A stretch of DNA of 64,000 bases from UBA7328 sp965247965 (GCA_965247965.1 OZ252053.1:2046001-2110000); one strand, 5' to 3'; numbered from the stretch's first letter, positions 48,446 to 57,265 are shown. Made by a program: numbers and translations. Notes: generated from the letters alone by a model not told the origin.

Positions 48446-49576
48446 TTAACCGGACACCAAATCGTACCTATAGATTCGATACGTCTTATAAAGCTCGGAA
48501 TTGAGTTTTTCCGCTGAGCGCACCATTTCCGTATTGTTTTCGAGTACCCAGGAGACCTCTCCAGCTACGACGTTGTCCACTCTTGCCTGCAGGATATTTT
48601 TGGCAAAGAAAATCGCCTCGATACCCTTTTTGCGATAAGATTCAATTACGCCTAACGCCAGGATACGCACGAATTTAGTCGTATGCTTTCGCCACAAGAT
48701 TTTGAATACATTAAACGGGAAAAGGCGTCCTTTCTTGAAATCCTTTGTGATTTCGTTGATATTATTGATCGTGACACTAAAACCTACCGGCTTTCCATTA
48801 TCTTCAGCAATATATATCCAATTTTTATTGGCGATCATTTTTAACTCATCTGCAAGGCCTTTGATCTCCCCATCCGTAAATGGCACAAATCCGGGATTAT
48901 CCTGCCAGGCCTGATTGTATATATCCATTATCAATTCCACCTCCTTTTGGAAGTTTTTGAGATTGATATTTCTAATCGTAATGCCTTGATTAGCAAGTCT
49001 TCGCTCGAGAGCCTGTGCCAGTCTTACGGATTTCTCGGACGCTTTGAGCGTATAGAGGATATAGGCAAAAAGGTCAAGTTCTTTGATAAAACCGTACCGT
49101 TCTACAAAATCCCGGTAATACGGTCTGTTGTAGGTCATCATAATTTTGGGCGGTTCGTGAAAACCGTCAATAAGTAGTCCGGCAGTATTATTAGTAGAAA
49201 AGTTACAAGGTCCGATGATAGCTTCGAGTCCCTTCTTTTTACACCATTCTGCTGCCGTATCCAATAGCGCCCTGGCTACTTCATAGTCCTCGATTGTATC
49301 AAAGAAACCAAAGAAACCTACCTTAGTCTTATGATAATTGTTGTATCGGTGATTGTGTATTGCGGATATGCGACCGACTATTCTACCATCATTTTTTGCC
49401 AAAAAAGATTCTACTTCCGCAAACTCAAAGAAGTGATTTTTCTTGCGGTCAAACAATGCTTTTTGCGACATGAATAGCTCAGGAACGTACATCGGATCAT
49501 CCTTGTGCAGATCATGTGCAAAATCGATATAATCATTAATGAGCTTACCCTGTGCGGAGATGATCTCAATGGGCAT
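48446..49576 (-). CDS. GNAT-type acyltransferase, probable bacterial ceramide synthase
   Basis: A 376-aa protein with a GNAT-like double fold: FFEFAEVESFLAKNDGRIVG, GPCNFSTNNTAGLLIDGF, WIYIAEDNGKPVGFSVTINN and ALGVIESYRKKGIEAIFF, the last resembling the acyl-CoA-binding loop. It overlaps the serine palmitoyltransferase start by 11 bp, so the two are translationally coupled. A GNAT-superfamily protein is known to N-acylate the sphingoid base in bacterial sphingolipid synthesis, so the tight link to SPT supports that role. There is a 171-bp gap to the reductase gene. Confidence 0.72.
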   Translation of the reverse strand: MPIEIISAQGKLINDYIDFAHDLHKDDPMYVPELFMSQKALFDRKKNHFFEFAEVESFLAKNDGRIVGRISAIHNHRYNNYHKTKVGFFGFFDTIEDYEVARALLDTAAEWCKKKGLEAIIGPCNFSTNNTAGLLIDGFHEPPKIMMTYNRPYYRDFVERYGFIKELDLFAYILYTLKASEKSVRLAQALERRLANQGITIRNINLKNFQKEVELIMDIYNQAWQDNPGFVPFTDGEIKGLADELKMIANKNWIYIAEDNGKPVGFSVTINNINEITKDFKKGRLFPFNVFKILWRKHTTKFVRILALGVIESYRKKGIEAIFFAKNILQARVDNVVAGEVSWVLENNTEMVRSAEKLNSELYKTYRIYRYDLVSG

Positions 49577-50774
49577 GCACTACACTTTCTTTACCGCTAA
49601 GCACGCGCAATTTTTTAGCCGCTTTTACAATTTTACCCACTCCCTCTTCAATTTGAGCTTTGGTGTGTGTTGCCATTAAGGAGAATCTCAATAAGGATTC
49701 AGAACTCGCTACTGCCGGTGATACTACAGGATTGACGAATACTCCGTCATCGAGCAGCATTTTAGTGATCTTGAAAGTCTGAAAATCGTCCCGTATAAAA
49801 ATAGGTATGATCGGCGTCTCGGTATGACCGGTATCAAATCCGGCATCCTTGAGAAGTTTCAATGCGTAAGCAGTATTCTCCCATACCCTGTCTATTCTTT
49901 CCGGTTCTTCCTGGATCAAATCCAGAGCCGCGATTACACTAGCGGCGTTGGCAGGAGCTATGCTGGCGCTGAAGATCAAAGACCGGGCATTGTGCTTTAA
50001 AAAATTGATTGCATCCTGGTCCGCTGCAATAAATCCGCCTATGCTCGCCAAAGATTTACTAAATGTACCCATGATCAAATCTATCTCATCCGTAAGTCCA
50101 AAATGATCCGCTGTGCCCCGCCCGTTCTTACCAAGCACGCCGAGTGAATGGGCGTCATCGACCATGATATTGGCCTTGTATTTCTTGGCTAGTTTTACGA
50201 TCTCGGGAAGTTTTGCAATATCTCCTTCCATAGAAAAGACTCCGTCGATCACGATAAATTTAATCTTGTCCTGTTCACATCTGCCAAGTACTTTTTCCAA
50301 CGACTCCATGTCATTGTGCTTGTATTTCAACACTTTGGAAAAGGACAGCCGGGCACCGTCCAGAATGCATGCGTGATCCAATTCGTCAAGGATAATATAA
50401 TCGTGTCTACCTGTCACCGAAGAAATGACACCAAGATTGACCTGAAAGCCGGTACTGAATACGAGTGCTCCATCCTTTCCAACAAATTCAGCCAGTCTGT
50501 TTTCGAGTTCAATGTGAAGGTCGAGTGTGCCGTTGAGGAATCGCGAACCGGCACATCCGGATCCGTATTTGTCTACGGCTTTTTTTGATGCTTCTTTGAG
50601 TTTGGGGTGGTTGGTAAGTCCTAGATAGCTATTTGATCCGAACATCAGCACATCTTTGCCTTTAATTTTGACAACGGTGTCTTGCTCTGATTCTATAGTA
50701 CGAAAATAGGGATATAGACCTAGTTGTTGGACTTTTTGAGGCACGTCGTATGCCTTCATTCTCTGTTTCAGCAT
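49566..50774 (-). CDS. spt: serine palmitoyltransferase (alpha-oxoamine synthase family)
   Basis: A 402-aa PLP enzyme. The PLP lysine is in MGTFSKSLASIGGF (Lys 240), the PLP-stacking His in LDELDHACILDG, and the Asp-x2-His pair in DDAHSLG near 207. The opening (YPYFRTIESEQDTVVKIKGK) and GAGSRFLNG-like CAGSRFLNGTLDLHIELE are typical of Bacteroidota SPT; KBL and BioF are close relatives. It condenses serine with palmitoyl-CoA, the first step in sphingolipid synthesis. The start at 50774 has a TATATTTG box 26 bp upstream. Length is normal. Confidence 0.85.
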   Translation of the reverse strand: MLKQRMKAYDVPQKVQQLGLYPYFRTIESEQDTVVKIKGKDVLMFGSNSYLGLTNHPKLKEASKKAVDKYGSGCAGSRFLNGTLDLHIELENRLAEFVGKDGALVFSTGFQVNLGVISSVTGRHDYIILDELDHACILDGARLSFSKVLKYKHNDMESLEKVLGRCEQDKIKFIVIDGVFSMEGDIAKLPEIVKLAKKYKANIMVDDAHSLGVLGKNGRGTADHFGLTDEIDLIMGTFSKSLASIGGFIAADQDAINFLKHNARSLIFSASIAPANAASVIAALDLIQEEPERIDRVWENTAYALKLLKDAGFDTGHTETPIIPIFIRDDFQTFKITKMLLDDGVFVNPVVSPAVASSESLLRFSLMATHTKAQIEEGVGKIVKAAKKLRVLSGKESVVHAH

Positions 50775-50799
50775 AACAGTTGAGTTGTAGTTCAGCTTG

Positions 50800-50807
50800 C
50801 AAATATA
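50800..50807 (-). promoter_or_regulatory. possible Bacteroidota -7 box for spt
   Basis: On the minus strand TATATTTG matches the TAnnTTTG consensus and lies 26 bp upstream of the spt start codon. A clear -33 TTG element is not seen at the right distance. Confidence 0.4.
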
Positions 50808-50814
50808 ACTACTA

Positions 50815-51020
50815 GGATTATAAGATTAAAGGATTATGACCGGCATTACCAGGATTATGGGATTTTGGGATTATAGGATTATTTGATTATGCCGAAAGCG
50901 TCAATTTAGGATAGGACTACAAAATTCATGCGAAGTTTTCGTCATATTTAGTACTGTAAAAGTCAAAATATCATCGCATGAATCCTAGAATCCTACAATC
51001 CTAGCCCATCCTAGTCAATC
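50815..51020. repeat. GGATTAT / AATCCTA repeat array between divergent genes
   Basis: Several copies of GGATTATAAG-, GGATTATG- and GGGATTATAGG-type units are followed, 100 bp later, by the opposite-strand form (AATCCTAGAATCCTACAATC). Within it TTCATGCGA (50926-50934) and TCGCATGAA (50972-50980) form an inverted repeat. The region separates the divergent spt and symporter genes and contains no reading frame. Confidence 0.6.
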
Positions 51021-51049
51021 CCTTTCATCCTAGTTTGTTTCTTTGCACC

Positions 51050-52543
51050 ATGACATCATCGCTTTCTCCTTTTACAATCTTAATAGTAATCACAGCCTAT
51101 TTCATCGCGCTTATCCTAATATCCTACTTCACCGGCCGGGATAGCTCCAATGACACCTTTTTTAGAGCCAATAGAAAATCTCCATGGCTCCTGGTAGCCT
51201 TCGGGATGATTGGTGCATCCCTTTCCGGAGTTACGTTCATCTCCACTCCGGGAGTCGTCGGAGGAGATGGCGCCAATATGGACTTCAGCTATATGCAGAT
51301 GGTCATGGGTTATCTGCTCGGTTATACCATTATTGCATTGATTCTCATGCCTTTATATTACAAACTCAACCTGACCACTATCTACGAATATCTCAAAGAG
51401 CGGTACGGCGTTGTAGCTTATAAAACCGGTTCGTTTTATTTTCTTTTGTCCCGGGTGATTGGCGCTTCCTTGCGCCTTTTTTTGGTGGCGGTAGTGCTTC
51501 AGGAATTTGTTATGAATCGTTTTGGAATTCCCTTTGTCGGTACGGTTGCTTTGACAATAGTTTTGATATGGGTGTATACTTTTCGGGGCGGCATTAAGAC
51601 TATAGTATGGACAGATACGATACAGACGACCTGCATGCTACTGGCTGTTGTTTTGACAATATTGTCTATTGGCGATGCACTCAATCTTAATATAAACGGT
51701 ATGATCCGTGAGATGAAATCAAGCGGATATACAAAAACATTTTTCTTCAGCGGAGGCTGGGGCGACCCCAATAATTTCTTCAAACAGTTCGTCACCGGAG
51801 CGCTGATCGCAGTGGTCATGACCGGTCTCGATCAGGATATGATGCAAAAAAATCTAACCTGTAAGACGTTGCGAGACGCGCAAAAAAATGTTTTTGTGTT
51901 TAGCTTTATTTTGATCATTGCCAATATCCTTTTTCTTTCCCTAGGAGCCCTGCTCTACGTTTATGCCGGAAAAGAAGGCATTGGCATTCCCGACAGAACC
52001 GACCTTCTTTATCCTACTGTTGCTTTGGAGTTTTTGGGGCCAACCGTAGGAATATTGTTCATATTGGGTCTTATTGCTGCCGCCTATTCAAGTGCTGATT
52101 CAGCACTGACTGCTCTGACAACATCATTTTGTATCGACTTTCTGAATTTTAAAACTTCAGAAAAATCAGAAGAGGAGAAGAAGAAAACGCGCATTAAGGT
52201 ACATGTTGTTTTTTCATTCATATTACTTGCAGTCATCGTTGCTTTCAAAGCATTGGACAACAATGCCATTATCAATCAAATATTTATTTGGGCGGGATAT
52301 ACCTATGGGCCGTTATTGGGTCTTTTTTCTTTTGGAATGATGACTAAGCGAGTTGTGAAGGATAAATGGGTTTTGGTTGTTTGTATTGTCGCCCCTATCC
52401 TTTCCTATTTAATTAATTCAAATTCCGATGTATTGCTGGGTGGTTTTGAATTTGGGAATATGATTATTGCGTTGAATGGGGTGATTACTTTTTCGGGGTT
52501 GTGGGTGATAAGTAAACCGAAATACTGGTCCAACCCCCTGTAA
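51050..52543 (+). CDS. sodium:solute symporter, possibly for MurNAc or a similar amino sugar
   Basis: A 497-aa SSS-family transporter with about 13 membrane segments. The start at 51050 (MTSSLSPFTILIVITAYFI) is preferred over the ATG 15 bp upstream. Family features are GMIGASLSGVTFISTPG near residue 55, YLKERYGVVAYKTGSFYFLL, FRGGIKTIVWTDTIQ and GLIAAAYSSADSALTALTTS (sodium-site Ser). The C-terminus ends inside the left end of the IS3 element (KYWSNPL), so the last residues may be altered. The next host gene beyond the IS is murQ's region; such symporters are neighbours of murQ in several Bacteroidota (MurT in Tannerella). Confidence 0.85.
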   Translation: MTSSLSPFTILIVITAYFIALILISYFTGRDSSNDTFFRANRKSPWLLVAFGMIGASLSGVTFISTPGVVGGDGANMDFSYMQMVMGYLLGYTIIALILMPLYYKLNLTTIYEYLKERYGVVAYKTGSFYFLLSRVIGASLRLFLVAVVLQEFVMNRFGIPFVGTVALTIVLIWVYTFRGGIKTIVWTDTIQTTCMLLAVVLTILSIGDALNLNINGMIREMKSSGYTKTFFFSGGWGDPNNFFKQFVTGALIAVVMTGLDQDMMQKNLTCKTLRDAQKNVFVFSFILIIANILFLSLGALLYVYAGKEGIGIPDRTDLLYPTVALEFLGPTVGILFILGLIAAAYSSADSALTALTTSFCIDFLNFKTSEKSEEEKKKTRIKVHVVFSFILLAVIVAFKALDNNAIINQIFIWAGYTYGPLLGLFSFGMMTKRVVKDKWVLVVCIVAPILSYLINSNSDVLLGGFEFGNMIIALNGVITFSGLWVISKPKYWSNPL

Positions 52544-52731
52544 ACTGGACACAATTTCAAATTTAGGTTGGGGCAGTAGTGGGCTTTTCAAATCTTTATG
52601 TAAATGTATGTCTCCATCAGTATTTGTAAAGGGTATATAAACAGCGGCTTTGGCCGCTGCCCTTGACAAACCCTGATTCCAACATTTATTGAACACTAAC
52701 ATTTCAAAATCCACAAATTCTATTTTCAAAC

Positions 52732-53709
52732 TTAAACATATTGCTGAGTATAATCCTTTGACCATACCTTTTGGTCGTTTTTGTTTTGGATCAGACCACA
52801 GTCAAGAACTTCATCCAACTCATATTGTTTCATGTCCCTTTGCTGACCCTGGAGATATTTGCAGGGTGATTGATATCCCACCCCCGAATGTATCCTTTCA
52901 AAGTTATAAAATCGTATAAATCTATTCATCGTATCCCGACACTCTTTAATATCCACAAACTCACATTCCTGACAAACTACCTTCTCTATTATGCTATGAT
53001 ATGACTCGATATGAGCATTTTGCTCAGGTGTGGCTGGTTTGCAAAACTCTTGGGTGACACCTCGCATTTCAAAATACTTTTGCACCATGGTCGCCTCAAA
53101 TTGCGACCCATTATCATTGCGTACATAAAAATGTTCTGGCAATGGGTAGATGCTAAATAGTTGATCAAATAGCCCCATGACATCATCCTGTTTTATCTGC
53201 CAACTCATATACTGACCCAACACCCACCGACTCTTCACATCAATAACTGATAACAATAAGGCATTACGGTTCTTTCCTCCTACATACAAGTACTTTATGT
53301 CAAATTCCAAATATTCAAATTCTGTTTTTACCGGTGGTAACAATTCGGTCACCCAGTTGCGTTTGCTTCTGCTTCGTACTACTTTTTTATTCAACAAATT
53401 AGCATCCCTCATCAAACGATACACCTTCTTTGGATTAATCCTGTAACCCTTGTGCTGACGTAGCCAATGAGTCACTTTTAAATAGCCATAGTCCACAAAT
53501 TCTTGAGATAAGATTTCTTTAATGTCTTCTACCACAATGGCATTGCTGAGCTTATTACCATTCTGGGTATAAGTAAATTCGCTGTTTAGCCGACCCTTCT
53601 GTCTGGCCTCAACACTGGGTTGGTAGTAGTAATTACTTCGTGCAATTCCTAATACCTCCAATACCATCCTCTTTGTGTGACCTTCCTTTATATACTCTGT
53701 GGCAATCAT
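52732..53709 (-). CDS. IS3 transposase OrfB
   Basis: A 325-aa integrase-type DDE protein: LEFDIKYLYVGGKNRNALLL (Asp 1), FYVRNDNGSQFEATMVQK (Asp 2) and EQNAHIESYHSIIEKVV (Glu, D,D35E spacing). The HTH_21-like N-terminal part reads DYGYLKVTHWLRQHKGYRIN. The real product is likely an OrfAB fusion: OrfA ends at 53727 just after an A8 run on the minus strand (53735-53742), where a -1 slip continues KKKSISKEDRKMIATEY into this frame. It is uninterrupted. Confidence 0.93.
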   Translation of the reverse strand: MIATEYIKEGHTKRMVLEVLGIARSNYYYQPSVEARQKGRLNSEFTYTQNGNKLSNAIVVEDIKEILSQEFVDYGYLKVTHWLRQHKGYRINPKKVYRLMRDANLLNKKVVRSRSKRNWVTELLPPVKTEFEYLEFDIKYLYVGGKNRNALLLSVIDVKSRWVLGQYMSWQIKQDDVMGLFDQLFSIYPLPEHFYVRNDNGSQFEATMVQKYFEMRGVTQEFCKPATPEQNAHIESYHSIIEKVVCQECEFVDIKECRDTMNRFIRFYNFERIHSGVGYQSPCKYLQGQQRDMKQYELDEVLDCGLIQNKNDQKVWSKDYTQQYV

Positions 53710-53726
53710 TTTTCGATCTTCCTTAC

Positions 53727-54026
53727 TTATCGACTTTTTTTTAGCATGTCTGATTGTATCCGAAGACGAAGCTCTTTCTCGGCTACAATCTTCTTCAGTT
53801 CATCATTCTCTCGCTTGAGTCGATTGATCTCCATCGACTCACTTTTAATTTTACGATTTAATGACAGACCTTCCTCCCCTTTATCCTCATAACAAGATTT
53901 CCATTTGTAAATGGAGGTACACGATACACCATATTCCCGTGAGGCTTGTATACATCCGTTCTTTTTCTCAAAATTTATGACCTCTAGTTTTTCGGCTATA
54001 GACCATGTTTTACCATGTTTGTTCAT
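53727..54026 (-). CDS. IS3 transposase OrfA
   Basis: About 99 aa from the ATG at 54026. It has the helix-turn-helix (WSIAEKLEVINFEKKNGCIQ, REYGVSCTSIYKWK) and a leucine-zipper-like coiled coil (MEINRLKRENDELKKIVAEK) as in other IS3 OrfA proteins. The start is 18 bp from the inserted IS1182-type element, which therefore separates the gene from its own upstream end and probably its promoter. Confidence 0.9.
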   Translation of the reverse strand: MNKHGKTWSIAEKLEVINFEKKNGCIQASREYGVSCTSIYKWKSCYEDKGEEGLSLNRKIKSESMEINRLKRENDELKKIVAEKELRLRIQSDMLKKSR

Positions 54027-54044
54027 GACACAAATATTAAACTT

Positions 54045-55916
54045 GAGTCCACTCCGATTACCACACATTTTTCAAGCGTACATTTGCCAGCTGCGGCCAA
54101 AACCCTGGAATTTTCTTAAGTGCAATATTGTTGCATAAGCATTCCTGAGGGTTGCGATGATGATATTTGGAAATCCGAGGGCATTTTCGACCAATTTATC
54201 GTTAATTCTTCTAAAATTCGTCCAAAGTACTCGTGACAGGACATAAATTTGACATTTGAATAAACCCCGATATAATATTTTGTTCCTTTTTTTGAGCCGG
54301 TGAAAACATTGATGTATGGTCGATTCCACATTGGCTCTTAGATTGTGGGTGTGCTCATCTAATGTTTCTTGCATCTGTTGAAATAAAAAATAGTTTTCTA
54401 CTTCATCTTTGGTCATATACCGACCTCGGGTGTCGTGTTTAATGACGTATTTGTTGGTCTTCTCGTTAAACTTTACCGCGCACTGTTCTCCTGTCTTTTT
54501 TCGCCATACTTGAAGATTGTTATTCTCATCTCGTTTCATTGTATAGGCCTGCTTTCCCCCTTTTGTATTAGCTAACTTCCATTCGGGCGTGGTCGTTTCT
54601 GACATTGCTTTTCTGTTGGCCTTGCTGTCGTATCCGCCATCCGTGATGGCCTGTTCTATTTTATTCTTTTCTTGACCTGATTCATCCTTATCTGGATTTA
54701 ATACATCCTGGATATGGTCGATAGATTCGATTAAAAACTCGTCTTCTGTAATATTGGCCGGTACTACCTGGGCATCTACGATTAGGTCTATTTCATTTTC
54801 TTCTGTACACGTTTCACTTATGTTGGCATGATAGCCCGATATGGTCTGTTTATTTTCTGCTTTACCTTTAGTACGGTAGGCAGCATCAGGATCATGAATG
54901 GACTGCACACTGCCACTCGATATGTCTCTTGCAGCTTTGGGTCTCGGAGTATTCTCCTGTTTAGTTTGCTGTTCAGATTCATCACAGACCGCGCTGATTT
55001 TTGTTTTATCATCAGAGGCACTCGGAGGTTTTTGCTCATTAGATTCCTCTGATTGTTCTTCATACTGTTCTTCGTAGAGCCGCTTGAGATCTTGGTAGCC
55101 TGTCAATCCCGCCGCCTGGCCATGACTCAAGAGTACCTTTATGATCTTACCCATACCTACTAGCAGTTCCTCTTTTTCTTTTTTGTTTAATGGGTAGACA
55201 ATATTGGAGGCACTTTGGCTTTTTAGCTTTTCTAAAAGCTCGCATGATTCTTTATCCAATTGATCTGTAAGCAGTTCTACCATAAGGTCTTTACTGCATA
55301 CTCGTACAGCTTCGATTATCATCTGGACTCGAGTGCAGCGTGCAATATTGGAATTAATCAACTTCGAATCCAATCGTATTTTCTTACCGCTCACCTTGTA
55401 TTGCTCTATCTGCCCAATAGTGATTTGTTTAAATGCCGCCTTCATCAAATCCTCCCCATGGTCTTCATTATACTCTACCATGCTCTGTCTGAACTTATAG
55501 TAAGTCGATTCGGTCGGAATATCCTCATTTATATTCGAATATCCCAAAGCAAGCATGACCCTGGTGTTGAATCGACATTCATCAAAAAGTTGTTCATCAG
55601 TCCAACCTTTACCTTCTTTAAGGATAATCATTCCCATTAAAACTCTAATTGAGCAATTGGGCCGGCCTCCTTGATTATAAAGCACCTCGAACAATCCTTC
55701 GTCTATGCGAGATACCACTTCTTTAAAAAATATATTATGCCAACCATTCGGATCATCCAGAAGCTCTCGCTTCCGTTCTGATAGCATCCCTCCTATCGAT
55801 TTGAATAGATCAACTTGTGAATTTGTACTACGTTTAAACATATCACAAATTAAATATATATGTCATCTTATTGTAATATTTGACATGATTTATGATTTAG
55901 TTTTCGGAGTGGACTC
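54045..55916 (-). mobile_element. IS1182-type element nested in the IS3
   Basis: Ends GAGTCCACTCCGA (54045) and its inverse TCGGAGTGGACTC (to 55916), with a perfect 6-bp duplication AAACTT at 54039-54044 and 55917-55922. Length is 1872 bp with one transposase. The insertion point is upstream of orfA, inside the IS3. Confidence 0.94.
54072..55841 (-). CDS. IS1182 family transposase
   Basis: A 589-aa DDE transposase. The N-terminal DUF772-like part reads YNQGGRPNCSIRVLMGMIIL and ESTYYKFRQSMVEYNEDHG. The first catalytic region is SGKKIRLDSKLINSNIARC, the second EQAITDGGYDSKANRKAM, and the C-terminus has NLRANVESTIHQCFHRLKKR with the Glu. A low-complexity acidic insert (EEQYEEQSEESNEQKPPSAS) lies near residue 265. 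The frame is complete, so it is probably functional. Confidence 0.92.
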   Translation of the reverse strand: MFKRSTNSQVDLFKSIGGMLSERKRELLDDPNGWHNIFFKEVVSRIDEGLFEVLYNQGGRPNCSIRVLMGMIILKEGKGWTDEQLFDECRFNTRVMLALGYSNINEDIPTESTYYKFRQSMVEYNEDHGEDLMKAAFKQITIGQIEQYKVSGKKIRLDSKLINSNIARCTRVQMIIEAVRVCSKDLMVELLTDQLDKESCELLEKLKSQSASNIVYPLNKKEKEELLVGMGKIIKVLLSHGQAAGLTGYQDLKRLYEEQYEEQSEESNEQKPPSASDDKTKISAVCDESEQQTKQENTPRPKAARDISSGSVQSIHDPDAAYRTKGKAENKQTISGYHANISETCTEENEIDLIVDAQVVPANITEDEFLIESIDHIQDVLNPDKDESGQEKNKIEQAITDGGYDSKANRKAMSETTTPEWKLANTKGGKQAYTMKRDENNNLQVWRKKTGEQCAVKFNEKTNKYVIKHDTRGRYMTKDEVENYFLFQQMQETLDEHTHNLRANVESTIHQCFHRLKKRNKILYRGLFKCQIYVLSRVLWTNFRRINDKLVENALGFPNIIIATLRNAYATILHLRKFQGFGRSWQMYA

Positions 55917-55973
55917 AAACTTAGTTAATAATTTTGTGTCCAATCATTTAGGGGGTTGGAGGGATACTAGGAA

Positions 55974-56267
55974 TTAAACTCGTTCCTGCGCCACCCGACT
56001 TTCCAATATTTCCCGAATATACCTCGTATAGGGCATGCCTTTTGCTTTAGCCAAAGCTTTTATCTTATCCAACAAGCCGGTGGATAATCGCATATTAATG
56101 CGTGAAGTCTTTTTGGCGAATTCGAACTTTACTGGAACAAATCCGCTTATATCGTACTCTGTTAGATCGGCGGTCGCTACAAAATGTTCGGCTTCCTCAT
56201 CCGAATGAAAGAAAGGATATTCTTTAAGTTCTTTTTTGTTTTTCATAATACTTTTTCTCTTTTTCAT
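55974..56267 (-). CDS. BrnA/CopG-type antitoxin
   Basis: A 97-aa protein ending in a ribbon-helix-helix domain: KTSRINMRLSTGLLDKIKAL then AKGMPYTRYIREILESRV. The N-terminal YPFFHSDEEAEHFVATADLT is the toxin-binding part typical of CopG-type antitoxins. A start at 56246 is also possible. The partner BrnT toxin overlaps upstream but is only a C-terminal fragment, so this is an orphan antitoxin. It lies 13 bp inside the right flank of the IS3 element. Confidence 0.82.
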   Translation of the reverse strand: MKKRKSIMKNKKELKEYPFFHSDEEAEHFVATADLTEYDISGFVPVKFEFAKKTSRINMRLSTGLLDKIKALAKAKGMPYTRYIREILESRVAQERV

Positions 56268-56374
56268 GCATATACCTTGCGCCTATAGGCCTAATGACCA
56301 TTCTCAGTTGTCTAATTCGAATTGTGTAAATAATATAAATCGATCTTTTGTATTGTACGTACAAATGTATGTTC
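56224..56374 (-). pseudogene. BrnT-type toxin, C-terminal fragment
   Basis: The minus strand reads TKDRFILFTIRIRQLRMVI then RPIGARYMHEKEKKYYEKQK, which matches the C-terminal half of BrnT toxins (R-x-I-x-A-R-x-M-x-x-K-E-x2-YY). It ends at TAA 56224, overlapping the start of the antitoxin by 44 bp in another frame, as in functional pairs. A TGA ends the frame upstream at about 56375, and the toxin N-terminus with its catalytic residues is gone, replaced by the DNA upstream of murQ. Confidence 0.75.
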
Positions 56375-56431
56375 ATTTTTTCGAATTGTCAAACCGATCA
56401 AATATTCCATAAACCCTACCTTCGCACCACT

Positions 56432-57265
56432 ATGATAAAAACCACAGAACAAGCCTCCCTCCACCGACATCTGGAAAAGATGTCAACGGCAGAATTGATC
56501 GAAAACATCAATCGTGAAGATCAAAAAGTAGCTCTTGCTGTAAAACAACAACTCCCCCAAATCGAAAAACTCATAGACGCTATCTATACCAAAATGAAAG
56601 ACGGAGGGCGTCTCTTCTATTTAGGTGCTGGTACGAGCGGCCGATTGGGAATCGTCGACGCTAGTGAATGCCCTCCTACCTTCGGAGTGCCGTACGACAT
56701 GGTGATCGGACTCATGGCTGGTGGAGATGAAGCAATGAGGAAGTCTATAGAATTTGCTGAGGACGACGTAACATTGGCCTGGAAAGATCTGTTGGTGTAT
56801 CATGTTGATAATCAGGACTTTGTAGTAGGAATAGCAGCTTCCGGGACTACGCCGTACGTGGTTCACGGTCTTAACGATTGTAGAGAAAAAAGAATTCGAA
56901 CTGGATGCATAACCTGCAATTTCGCTTCTCCTCTGGCAGAGCATGCGGACTTTCCAGTAGAAGTTGTGGTAGGCCCCGAATTCGTAACCGGAAGCACGAG
57001 AATGAAGTCAGGCACCGCTCAAAAATTGGTATTAAATATGATCACCACTTCAGTAATGATTAAACTGGGAAGGGTAAAGGACAATCGAATGGTAGATATG
57101 CAACTTTCTAACAATAAGCTGCTGGACAGAGGCACAAAAATGGTGATGAATGACTTGGAAATCAGCTATGAAGAAGCTAATGAATTATTGCTCAAGTATG
57201 GTTCCGTGCGTGAAGCAACCAGCAACTCGCAACCGGCAACCGGCAACCGGCTCACTCCCAATTAA
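56432..57265 (+). CDS. murQ: N-acetylmuramic acid 6-phosphate etherase
   Basis: About 277 aa from the ATG at 56432 (MIKTTEQASLHRHLEKMSTA), as in MurQ; an ATG at 56348 would add 28 unrelated residues. It has the SIS-domain core RLFYLGAGTSGRLGIVDASE with the catalytic Glu, CPPTFGVPYDMVIGLMAGG, VVGIAASGTTPYVVHGL and TGSTRMKSGTAQKLVLNMIT. It hydrolyses the D-lactyl ether of MurNAc-6-phosphate to GlcNAc-6-phosphate during peptidoglycan recycling. The last 15 residues (SNSQPATGNRLTPN) come from a GCAACCG minisatellite (57224-57250) and replace the usual C-terminus. Confidence 0.95.
   Translation: MIKTTEQASLHRHLEKMSTAELIENINREDQKVALAVKQQLPQIEKLIDAIYTKMKDGGRLFYLGAGTSGRLGIVDASECPPTFGVPYDMVIGLMAGGDEAMRKSIEFAEDDVTLAWKDLLVYHVDNQDFVVGIAASGTTPYVVHGLNDCREKRIRTGCITCNFASPLAEHADFPVEVVVGPEFVTGSTRMKSGTAQKLVLNMITTSVMIKLGRVKDNRMVDMQLSNNKLLDRGTKMVMNDLEISYEEANELLLKYGSVREATSNSQPATGNRLTPN

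Larger units (their letters stand above)
52529..55960 (-). mobile_element. IS3 family element carrying a nested IS1182-type element
   Basis: The ends share TCCAACCCCCT and a TGGACACAA segment, as an imperfect inverted repeat of about 27 bp. The IS3 proper is about 1554 bp once the nested 1872-bp element and its 6-bp duplication are subtracted. No clear target duplication is visible (TGG versus GGG). A hairpin AGCGGCTTTGGCCGCT lies near 52643-52662 beyond the transposase stop. It separates the symporter from the brnA/murQ side. Confidence 0.85.

Noticed and set aside
53727..53742. Frameshift between IS3 OrfA and OrfB as gene decay
   Set aside because: A -1 shift at an A8 slip site is the normal way IS3 elements make OrfAB, and both frames are intact.
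52529..55960. Target duplication for the outer IS3
   Set aside because: The flanking triplets TGG and GGG differ and the exact end is uncertain, so no duplication is claimed.
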